Shown here: positions 56,794 to 64,000 of the stretch, piece by piece | Numbering within the stretch: position 1 is the stretch's first letter | Layout of the letters: each line of letters opens with the position of its first letter | DNA from: Candidatus Scalindua sp. | Lineage (GTDB): Bacteria > Planctomycetota > Brocadiia > Brocadiales > Scalinduaceae | NCBI GenBank assembly: GCA_031316155.1 | Contig: JALDRB010000005.1 | Coordinates: forward strand, 62,001-126,000 | Length of the DNA stretch: 64,000 nt | Direction: 5' to 3' | The notes under the pieces: generated by a model | The model's database searches: none | The model's input: the letters and a program-made list of their open reading frames with translations, nothing else | Told to the model about the DNA's origin: nothing | Translations under genes and position numbers: made by a program

Positions 56794-57402
56794 CTAATTC
56801 CGGAACGTATCAGTATGTAAGGGCTTTTCTAAAAACGTAAGCCCCGTATTACCGTAAAACCTTTGATCCACTAAACGTAAACAAGCAAACTCTTCCTGAC
56901 TAACCAATTGCCCCTTATGATGTTGAAGAACAATAACCCCATTGTCGTTTAAAATTTTTCCAGAAACACATTCATCAAGAAAGCTTAAAATTTTCTCTTT
57001 ATCTTTACATTCCATATTCAGAATTTTATAAGGGGGTGTTACAAAAATCAGGTCAAACCCTACCCGTCCCGCTTTTAAGAATGGTAACAGAGAAAATACG
57101 TTTTTTTTAAGGACTACTCCTGATGTAAAAAGCTTTGTGTTTTTAAGGTTTCTTTTTATCACCTGAACGGAAAGAATACTATTGTCAATAAACAGGCATC
57201 TTTTTGCACCACGGCTCAATGCTTCTATCCCTGAAGTTCCTGTGCCAGCAAACAAATCAAGAACAGAACTATCCATAACAAGATCTCCCAAAATATTAAA
57301 CAGAGATTCCTTGACTCTATCCAGTATCGGACTCGTCCTCTCGTTACGCAGCACACATAATCTAACTCCCTTCGCTTTACCTGAAATAATACGCATGAAC
57401 AC
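56794..57402 (-). CDS. rsmD: 16S rRNA m2G966 methyltransferase RsmD-like
   Basis: SAM-dependent methyltransferase of about 202 aa. RIISGKAKGVRL at the N-terminus, RVKESLFNILG and VLDLFAGTGTSGIEALSRGA match RsmD. The catalytic (N/D)PPY motif reads VTPPYKI, with Thr in place of the usual Asp or Asn, which could lower activity. I keep the GTG at 57402, since AAGG lies 6 nt upstream; an ATG two codons later is the alternative. First gene of the rsmD-ispE-spoVG group. Confidence 0.88.
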   Translation of the reverse strand: MFMRIISGKAKGVRLCVLRNERTSPILDRVKESLFNILGDLVMDSSVLDLFAGTGTSGIEALSRGAKRCLFIDNSILSVQVIKRNLKNTKLFTSGVVLKKNVFSLLPFLKAGRVGFDLIFVTPPYKILNMECKDKEKILSFLDECVSGKILNDNGVIVLQHHKGQLVSQEEFACLRLVDQRFYGNTGLTFLEKPLHTDTFRN

Positions 57403-57711
57403 TTAGCACCTTTGAGCCCGCCATTCTTGTTCGAACAGACTTCATAGAGTTTATAGAAAGAGATTACGCTAAACAGAAAAGTACCTATTGGTTTATCTTT
57501 TGATGAATTTCCTTATACCTTGAGAAAATCCATGAATCAGGAGAAAAATTCAGAATAGATTATGAAAATACCTTAAAGAATTTAATAGAATTCTTACCGT
57601 AGATAGAAATCCTAACAGATACACTTTTGCAGTGCAAGCGATATTACCTTTGTTTGCATCATTATACAAATTAAACTGCTCAGAGTGTAACCTTTTTCAG
57701 TTAAAAACAAT

Positions 57712-57740
57712 TTGACTTTGATTCACTCATAAAATATAAT
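57712..57740 (+). promoter_or_regulatory. sigma70 promoter for prfB
   Basis: TTGACT at 57712-57717 and a consensus TATAAT at 57735-57740 with exactly 17 bp between, about 50 bp upstream of the prfB ATG. The rest of the 389 bp gap (57403-57711) shows nothing. Confidence 0.7.
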
Positions 57741-57791
57741 CCGCGCTTGATTTAAGTAATCTACTTTTTCAACCTTTCAGATAGGATTTTG

Positions 57792-58893
57792 ATGCATAAG
57801 GATATTGAAAAACAATTGAATCCATTAAAAAGCCGCCTGATACATTTAAGGGACTCTCTTTGACCTGGATACAAAAGAGAGCGAACAAGAAAATCTCGAA
57901 AAAATGTTGGCAAATGCTGATATATGGAGCGACAAAGAGAAGGCCCAATCCACCATACTCAGGCTTAAGGGTCTCAAAGAATTAACCCTGCCTTTTCAAG
58001 AGCTTCAGAAATCATTCGATGATTTAGTTGATTTGGCAGAACTTGCAGATGGTGAAAATGACGAAGAAATAGAAAAAGAAATTTTACGTGATTTAGAGTC
58101 ATTTTCAGTAGGTTTAGGAAAATTAGAGCTCCGCATGATGCTTAGCGGAAAAAACGACCATAATAATGCTTATCTCAACATACATGCAGGTGCTGGAGGC
58201 ACTGAATCATGTGATTGGGCTTCAATGTTATTAAGGATGTATTGCAGATGGGCTGAAAATAATAACTATACCACAGGAATCATAGACATATTACCAGGTG
58301 AGGAAGCTGGAATCAAAAGAGTAACCGTCCTCGTGAAGGGTCCATTCGCTTTCGGTTATTTAAAGTCTGAAATCGGAGTTCATCGCCTGGTGAGAATCTC
58401 ACCGTTTGATTCTAATAGTCGGAGACACACATCCTTTGCTGCAGTTGACGTAATACCTGAACTGGATACCGATATAGAAGTAGAGGTCAATGAAAAAGAC
58501 TTGAAAATAGATACGTACCGTTCTTCAGGTGCCGGAGGTCAACACGTAAATAAAACAGATTCAGCAGTTAGGATGACGCACCTGCCATCCGGTATAATTG
58601 TGCAATGTCAGAATGAAAGATCTCAACACAAAAACAGAAGTATGGCGTTAAAGATGTTAAAATCAAAACTATGCCAGTTAATAGAAAAAGATCAGGAAAA
58701 AGAAATCTCCGATGCATACGATGAGAAGGGGGATATCGCCTGGGGACATCAGATAAGGTCATATGTCCTTCAGCCTTATTCTATGATCAAAGATTTGCGA
58801 ACCGGAATGGAAACCGGCAAGACACAATCTTTCCTTGATGGAGAAATTGATGAATTTATTACATCGTATCTAAAATGGAAAATCGGTAAATAA
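57792..58893 (+). CDS. prfB: peptide chain release factor 2, programmed +1 frameshift
   Basis: Recognises UGA and UAA stop codons. The ATG at 57792 opens 23 codons ending at CTT TGA C (57858-57864). A +1 slip at CTT continues into [15 protein letters not shown] and the main frame to 58893. An AGGGA stimulator lies a few bases before, as in the classic RF2 autoregulation, where low RF2 favours the slip. The body has the GGQ motif ([17 protein letters not shown]) and the codon-recognition segment containing [15 protein letters not shown] naive annotation would miss the first 37 or so residues. Confidence 0.95.
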
Positions 58894-58975
58894 GTATTCA
58901 CCTCCTGATCCGGAATTTTTAAATCTCATTTTTATCCTTATTTTATATTCATTATTATTAACAAGGTACAATCTC

Positions 58976-60217
58976 ATGGATATGTTAAAACAGGCGGACA
59001 CTGAAGTATACCAAGCAATTCAGGCAGAGAAAGAAAGACAACAAAACCAGATAGAACTCATTGCCTCAGAAAACTATTGCAGTAGCGCCGTATTACAGGC
59101 ACAAGGTTCAGTAATGACAAATAAATACGCGGAAGGCTATCCCGATAAACGTTGGTATGCAGGATGCAAAAATGTCGATAACGTTGAAAAACTTGCGATT
59201 AAACGGGCATTAGACATCTTTGGAGCAGAACACGCTAACGTTCAACCTCATTCAGGGTCTTCAGCAAATATGGCCGTTTTCTTTGCGATGCTTTCCCCTG
59301 GTCAAAAGATTCTCGCCATGGATCTTTCGCATGGCGGTCACCTTACCCATGGTTTTGAAAAAAACTTTTCCGGTCAGTTTTATCAAAAAATAACCTACGG
59401 AGTAAAAGAAAAAACAGGGCGAATTGACTATGATGAAGTGATGGCAATAGCAAAAAAAAATAACCCTGATCTCATCATAGCTGGTGCGAGTGCTTACCCA
59501 AGAGAACTGGACTTTGCAAAATTTAAAGAAATCTCAGATGAAGTCAACGCACTATTTTTGGCAGACATAGCCCATATTGCAGGGTTGATTGTGGCAGGAT
59601 TACACCAGGATCCTGTTCCCTACGCAGATTTTGTAACAACCTCAACACATAAAACGCTCAGAGGGCCAAGAGCCGGATTGATATTATGCAAGGCAAAGTA
59701 CGCTGCCAAAATAGACCAGATGGTTTTTCCTGGTATCCAGGGAGGACCATTGATGCACGTAATTGCTGCAAAGGCCGTAGCATTTAAAGAGGCAAAAACT
59801 GAAGAATTTAAAGAGTACCAGAGGCAGATTATAAGAAATGCTCAGGCTTTATCCAATGCGTTAAAGAACATGGGCTACACCTTAATCTCAGGAGGTACAG
59901 ATAATCATCTCTTTCTTGTTGACCTTACAAATAAGAAACTTCCGGGAATAGAGGCGCAAGTTATTCTGGAAAAAGCTGGCATCAGTCTTAACAGAAACAT
60001 GATACCTTTTGACAAGGGCTCAGCATTTAATCCAAGTGGTATAAGGATTGGAACCCCGTCAGTGACAACACGGGGCATGAAAGAGCCTGAAATGATGCAA
60101 ATTGCAGAGTGGATCAACCTGGCGATCAGTAACCCTGATGAGAAAAACTTGACATCAATAAAAAGTAAGGTAGCCAAACTGTGCTCTTCTTTCCCTATCT
60201 ATAAAGATTCTTTATAG
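58976..60217 (+). CDS. glyA: serine hydroxymethyltransferase
   Basis: PLP enzyme interconverting serine and glycine with tetrahydrofolate. The 413 aa protein has IELIASENYCSSAVLQAQGS, YAEGYPDKRWYAGC, DLSHGGHLTHG, DIAHIAGLIVAG, the PLP-lysine segment VTTSTHKTLRGPRAGLI and GIRIGTPSVTTRGM. It begins 82 bp after prfB. Standard length and no unusual residues seen. Confidence 0.97.
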   Translation: MDMLKQADTEVYQAIQAEKERQQNQIELIASENYCSSAVLQAQGSVMTNKYAEGYPDKRWYAGCKNVDNVEKLAIKRALDIFGAEHANVQPHSGSSANMAVFFAMLSPGQKILAMDLSHGGHLTHGFEKNFSGQFYQKITYGVKEKTGRIDYDEVMAIAKKNNPDLIIAGASAYPRELDFAKFKEISDEVNALFLADIAHIAGLIVAGLHQDPVPYADFVTTSTHKTLRGPRAGLILCKAKYAAKIDQMVFPGIQGGPLMHVIAAKAVAFKEAKTEEFKEYQRQIIRNAQALSNALKNMGYTLISGGTDNHLFLVDLTNKKLPGIEAQVILEKAGISLNRNMIPFDKGSAFNPSGIRIGTPSVTTRGMKEPEMMQIAEWINLAISNPDEKNLTSIKSKVAKLCSSFPIYKDSL

Positions 60218-60251
60218 ATAGATTCAACCGTAACGCTCAATTAAAGAGAGT

Positions 60252-60319
60252 AAATATTTTGCCAAATCTTGTTCCTGTATGTTTTGAACAGGGAGTGGTT
60301 AAAATATTTTTGTAAGGGC
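60252..60319. repeat. repeat B remnant
   Basis: AATATTTTGCCAAATCTTG and GTGGTTAAAATATTTTTGT correspond to one end of repeat B in the orientation of the 47528 copy, with a small CCTGT...ACAGGG insert between. It lies in the 164 bp gap between glyA and gpsA. Confidence 0.55.
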
Positions 60320-60381
60320 TACGGGGGGCTGCATCTTCTCTAAAGCGATAAATATGACAAGCCTGAAACACTGGATTTCTC

Positions 60382-61402
60382 ATGAAGAAAGAAATGGATA
60401 GAAAAAAAATTTCGGTTTTAGGGACGGGAGGATGGGGAACAGCACTCGCAATCCTGCTTCACGAAAACCAACACCATGTTTTTCTCTGGGGCAACTCCTG
60501 ATTATGTTAAATTTCTCAAAGAAAAGAGAGAAAATACAAAATATCTTCAAGGTATTACGATTCCTTCTGACTTAACCATAACTTCAAGTATAGAAGAAGC
60601 ACTGAACGATACCAATTTTATTGTAGCCGCAATACCCACTCCATACGTCAGAGGTATTCTCGAAAGAATCAAAAACCGGTTTGCATCAGGAACACCCATT
60701 GTCAGCGTTATTAAAGGTATAGAAAATGAAACACTCATGCGTAGCAGTGAAATACTTACCGATGTCCTCGGCAAACAACCTATCGCATTACTCTCTGGAC
60801 CAAGTCATGCAGAAGAAGTCGCAAAGAAATTACCAACTACTGTTGTCGTTGCATCCGAAGACATGGAATTGGCAAAAGAAATACAAAATATCTTCATGAC
60901 AAAACGTTTTCGAGTTTACACAAATCCGGACGTAATTGGTGTAGAACTGGGCGCATCACTAAAAAATGTTATAGCAATTGCTGCTGGAATTTGTGATGGA
61001 CTCGGATTTGGGGATAATTCCAAAGCGGCTTTATTAACGAGAGGATTATCAGAAATTATACGCCTTGGTGTTGCAATGGGAGGGCAGAGAAATACTTTTT
61101 CAGGGCTTACGGGACTGGGAGACCTGATAACAACCTGTTTCAGCCCGTATGGTAGAAACCGCTTTGTAGGAGAACAAATCGCCAAGGGTAAAAAACTACC
61201 TGAATTACTGAAAGAAATGAATCAAGTTGCAGAAGGAATACTGACAACAAAATCTGTATGCAAACTGGCAAAAAAGTATCATGTGGAGATGCCGATTACC
61301 TTTGAAATATATAAGGTTCTTTTTGAGGATAAAGATGCAATGACGGCAGTAAATGAGCTTATGGTTCGAGAACCAAAATCAGAAATAGAATTTTTGCCAT
61401 AA
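60382..61402 (+). CDS. gpsA: glycerol-3-phosphate dehydrogenase (NAD(P)+), frameshifted
   Basis: Makes sn-glycerol-3-phosphate for phospholipids. The first 39 codons ([27 protein letters not shown], the Rossmann loop) end at a TGA at 60499; the remaining ~308 codons continue one base later with [20 protein letters not shown]. Deleting one G of the GGGG run (60488-60491) restores [10 protein letters not shown], which fits the family. Downstream motifs are normal: [33 protein letters not shown] and [12 protein letters not shown]. Probably a functional gene with a one-base homopolymer error or a very recent mutation. Confidence 0.88.
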
Positions 61403-61464
61403 TGTCTATGTAACACCTCTGCCGAATCTGAATCAAACAGTTTTATAATTCAGCTCTTTTTATA

Positions 61465-61487
61465 TACTCATCTCGTAATGGTTTTCG
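61465..61487. mobile_element. MITE-A solo end
   Basis: TACTCATCTCGTAATGG...TTTTCG, the complement of the right terminus of MITE-A, preceded by TA. The other 110 bp are absent. It lies downstream of gpsA. Confidence 0.65.
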
Positions 61488-61504
61488 TATATCTTAAGGG
61501 AAAT

Positions 61505-61572
61505 TTTGAAAACCGGAGGTTTTCATTTAACAACCTGGCCAAACCAAACAGATCAGAAATTTACCTTTTTTT
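61505..61572. repeat. short repeat E, copy 1
   Basis: GAAAACCGGAGGTTTTC hairpin followed by ATTTAACAACCTGGCC and CAGATCAGAAATTTACC. A second copy is at 63516-63616 with an expanded hairpin. Here it overlaps the last codons of rfbC. Confidence 0.6.
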
Positions 61573-62157
61573 GGTACTGACTCGGCCAGGCTGGGATGGG
61601 AAAACAGGCAAGTTAGTATGAGCGATTTCAATCAACTCTTCGTACTGTTTGTCTTTATCCGAGACAGTTGGGGTTTTAATTGGCCAATTTATACTCATAG
61701 TCGGATCTGACCATACAATACCATACTCATCATCTGGATAATAGATATCCGTACACTTATATAAAACATCAGCAGTTTTACTGAGGACACAGAACCCATG
61801 AGCAAACCCCTCAGGTATGAATATCTGTTTCTTGTTTTCGGATGAAAGAGTGAGTCCTACCCATTGACCGAAAGTGGGAGAGCCGTACCTGATATCAACG
61901 GCTACATCAAAAATCTCCCCTGTAACGACATAAATCAATTTACCCTGCGGGTGCTTAAGCTGATAATGAAGGCCACGAAGGGTTCCCACACCTGAATGTG
62001 AATAGTTATCCTGCACAAAGTCCTGACAAATACCCACTTCTTCATATTTATTTTTATGGTAAGTTTCCATAAAAAAACCACGAGCATCCTTAAATACCTT
62101 TGGCTCTATCAGCAACACACCGGGAAGGCTGGTATTCTGGAGCTTAAGAGACATCAC
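61561..62157 (-). CDS. rfbC: dTDP-4-dehydrorhamnose 3,5-epimerase
   Basis: Third enzyme of dTDP-L-rhamnose synthesis for O-antigen or other surface glycans. The 198 aa cupin has [33 protein letters not shown] with the catalytic His, [25 protein letters not shown] with the conserved Tyr, and [13 protein letters not shown]. Its start overlaps the end of rfbA by 4 bp. The last residues (VSTKKR) lie in repeat E. rfbB and rfbD are not in this window. Confidence 0.94.
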   Translation of the reverse strand: MMSLKLQNTSLPGVLLIEPKVFKDARGFFMETYHKNKYEEVGICQDFVQDNYSHSGVGTLRGLHYQLKHPQGKLIYVVTGEIFDVAVDIRYGSPTFGQWVGLTLSSENKKQIFIPEGFAHGFCVLSKTADVLYKCTDIYYPDDEYGIVWSDPTMSINWPIKTPTVSDKDKQYEELIEIAHTNLPVFPSQPGRVSTKKR

Positions 62158-63035
62158 TCTTTCTCCTTCTCTTCAGTCAGCATCTTCATGAGATATTTAC
62201 CATACTCGTTTTTTACCATATCTAATGCCAAAATCTCAAGCTGATGTTTGTCTATGTAGCCAAGATTGAAGGCTATTTCCTCAACACACGAGATCTTCAA
62301 ACCCTGCCGTTCCTCAACTGTCTGTACATAATTAGCTGCCTGCTGAAGCGAATGATAGGTTCCTGTATCAAGCCAGGCAAACCCACGCCCCATGAGTTCT
62401 ACCCGAAGCTCTCTTTTTTTCAGATATGCTAAATTGACATCGGTGATCTCCAATTCCCCACGTTCTGAAGGTTTCAGACTCTCCGTAATAGTAACTACCG
62501 TATTGTCATAAAAATAGAGACCAGGCACCGCATACTTTGATTTCGGTCTCTTGGGTTTCTCTTCTATTCCGAGAACACAACCGTTTTGATCAAATTCTAC
62601 CACTCCGTAACGCTCAGGATCACTTACCATATAACCAAATATCAGGCCACCTTTGGTAAGGCGAACGGCTCTTTTTAAAATTTCCTGAAGACCGTGACCG
62701 TAAAATATATTGTCACCAAGAATGAGAGCAACTGGATCACGACCGATAAAACTCTTGCCAATGATAAAGGCTTCCGCCAGGCCTTTCGGATGAGGTTGTT
62801 CCGCATAAGAAAAAGAAAGTCCCCATTGAGAACCATCTCCCATGAGTTCTTGAAATCTGGGCAGATCGTGAGGAGTAGAAATAATGAGTATCTCCCTTAT
62901 CCCCCCTAACATCAAAACCGATAACGGGTAATAGATCATCGGTTTGTCATAGACAGGGAGAAGTTGTTTACTTACAACCTTCGTAATCGGAGAGAGCCTG
63001 GTACCAGACCCCCCCGCCAGTATTATACCCTTCAA
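62154..63035 (-). CDS. rfbA: glucose-1-phosphate thymidylyltransferase
   Basis: Forms dTDP-glucose, the first step of dTDP-rhamnose synthesis. I place the start at the TTG at 63035, giving [39 protein letters not shown], since GAGGG lies 7 nt upstream; another TTG at 63059 adds 8 residues with no ribosome site. About 293 aa. Other motifs are [39 protein letters not shown] and [19 protein letters not shown]. Overlaps rfbC, forming an operon. Confidence 0.95.
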   Translation of the reverse strand: MKGIILAGGSGTRLSPITKVVSKQLLPVYDKPMIYYPLSVLMLGGIREILIISTPHDLPRFQELMGDGSQWGLSFSYAEQPHPKGLAEAFIIGKSFIGRDPVALILGDNIFYGHGLQEILKRAVRLTKGGLIFGYMVSDPERYGVVEFDQNGCVLGIEEKPKRPKSKYAVPGLYFYDNTVVTITESLKPSERGELEITDVNLAYLKKRELRVELMGRGFAWLDTGTYHSLQQAANYVQTVEERQGLKISCVEEIAFNLGYIDKHQLEILALDMVKNEYGKYLMKMLTEEKEKE

Positions 63036-63068
63036 ATCAACACCCTCATAATCTGGCAATATTAATTA

Positions 63069-63270
63069 ACGAATTAGCGCATCCTGCGTAACTCTTTCAA
63101 AATTGCTACAACGACATCCATGCCCTGTTGAATAATACTCAAAAGGGTGTTTTAGGTTAAGCGCTTTCCTCTTTTTGCTTAGCACAACTAGTGACCTGAA
63201 ATAATCTATTCTACAGGGCAGGTCGTTACTTAACGCCATTTTGGGTATGTGCTAACGCACATATAAAATG
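63069..63270. repeat. repeat C, copy 3, with nested CCCTGT element
   Basis: AACGAATTAGCGCATCCTGC...CGACATCCATG, then an element at 63123-63218 with CCCTGTTGAATA / TATTCTACAGGG ends, then TCGTTACTTAACGCCATTTTG. The empty version is the 35584 copy. The gap 63060-63785 also contains repeat E copy 2 and otherwise nothing recognisable. Confidence 0.7.
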
Positions 63271-63515
63271 GTTTTGATTTTCCTGTGTGTAAATTACAAG
63301 TACACTTTAACAATTATTGAATTTCCTCTAAAAAAAATAACCTCTTCTTTGTTGAGAGTAACATCCTGAATTTATGGAAGCATGATAGATGTTTAATTCT
63401 AAACCGCTAGAGGGAAATCAGAAAATACCTATCCATTTTAAGAGGTTTTATAAAAAGTAACCTGCCTGTTGAAACAAAAGCAAACAAGTTTTAACCGAGC
63501 TATACCAAAGGAAAG

Positions 63516-63616
63516 TTTGAAAACACCTGCCTGTGTGAGGACTCGCAAAGGTCGACAGGTTTTCCTTTAACAACCTGGGCGAGGCGCGACAGTTTAGAAA
63601 TTTACCCCCTTTTTTG
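63516..63616. repeat. short repeat E, copy 2
   Basis: TTTGAAAACACCTGCCTGTG...GGTCGACAGGTTTTC hairpin, then CTTTAACAACCTGGGCG and AGAAATTTACCCCC. The stem is about 18 bp longer than in copy 1 and resembles the extra hairpin in MITE-A copy 4. Confidence 0.6.
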
Positions 63617-63785
63617 TTTTGGTTCCACCCGTTGAGGAAACAAGGAGAGGTTAATGGTCTCTAGAGTTCTTACGTTCACAGGAAAAATGAAAATATGGTA
63701 TCAAAAAGAATAAACAACCCTCTGAAATAAAATTGAGTACGCCGGCTCACGTGTTATTTTCTTATCAATCTCCAACCATCAATTT

Positions 63786-64000
63786 TTACATATCAACATT
63801 AGGGGCATGGCTCCATGCCGGCTTCTGTTGAAATCGGTTAATGAGATATTTTTTCCCTTTATGAAATTGCCTGGCCTGATTCACAATCTTTTCTTCTGCC
63901 TCCTGATGAGTCATATCGAGAGTCTGCCGATAAAAAGATGCCGCCCTTGCAAAATAAACAGGTTTCAAAGCCTCTATTACCGCTTCTCTGTTTTCAGATA
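63786..64000 (-). CDS. partial protein, C-terminal end, unrecognised
   Basis: Open frame entering from the right edge and ending at 63786; about 71 residues are visible, including AVIEALKPVYFARAASFYRQT, HQEAEEKIVNQARQFHKGKKYL and a proline-tryptophan tail. An internal TTG was a possible start, but the frame stays open to the window end, so this is most likely a truncated C-terminus. I cannot assign a function. Confidence 0.55.
   Translation of the reverse strand, partial: SENREAVIEALKPVYFARAASFYRQTLDMTHQEAEEKIVNQARQFHKGKKYLINRFQQKPAWSHAPNVDM

Overview
The window looks like a contig from a Gram-negative, AT-rich bacterium, most likely a planctomycete of the anammox branch (Brocadiia, Scalindua- or Kuenenia-like). 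This placement is an inference. It rests on base composition, a two-CXXCH cytochrome paired with a YVTN beta-propeller, an NnrS-like membrane protein, LPS-type sugar genes (kdsB, rfbA, rfbC), a class I fumarase and a carbamoyltransferase/DUF5989/SxtJ-like/SGNH cluster. No marker gene in the window proves the lineage. I found no tRNA, rRNA or CRISPR array.

Layout. 0-14.7 kb is mostly core metabolism: rsmA, flavodoxin, pdxA, ribE and psd on the minus strand; eno, a ftsB-like gene and proA on the plus strand; the carbamoyltransferase cluster; and fumarase. 14.8-21.2 kb and 28.8-34.9 kb are accessory DNA that I read as a dead, partly duplicated chromosomal integron. It holds two intI relics, three copies of a hairpin-bearing integration platform, two convincing attC sites and one weak one, and cargo running leftwards from the platforms: a broken Gabija-like nuclease/helicase pair, hicBA, a CopG-type antitoxin, a PIN fragment, a GC-rich membrane-protein gene, a Ser/Thr kinase cassette split by an ISL3 element, an HNH nuclease cassette with an internal stop, and an unknown cassette. 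Between the two parts (21.4-28.6 kb) lie a secreted Lcl_C-domain protein, the di-heme cytochrome plus beta-propeller pair, and a sensor kinase with a sigma54-type response regulator.

35-64 kb returns to core genes: a PEP mutase fused to a nucleotidyltransferase, a purine-type permease, two tiny ferritin-like proteins, the ppiC-kdsB-pyrG group, PilZ, nitroreductase, aroDE with a wrecked aroK, a TPR protein, the NnrS-like protein, manC, rsmE, ilvB, a zinc-ribbon SpoVG, ispE, rsmD, prfB with its programmed frameshift, glyA, gpsA, and rfbA-rfbC.

Intergenic DNA carries several families of short dispersed repeats. The clearest is a ~135 bp element (here MITE-A) with TACT...AGTA ends, a strong internal hairpin and TA target duplications. 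It has five full copies and one solo end. One copy sits inside another repeat, which gives an empty-site comparison, and two copies sit at the same codon of the two intI relics. Many genes are interrupted (intI, gajA-like, gajB-like, HNH, kinase, IS transposase, ppiC, aroK, gpsA). The stops are of all three kinds, which argues against stop-codon reassignment. Genuine decay and base-level assembly error cannot be separated from sequence alone.
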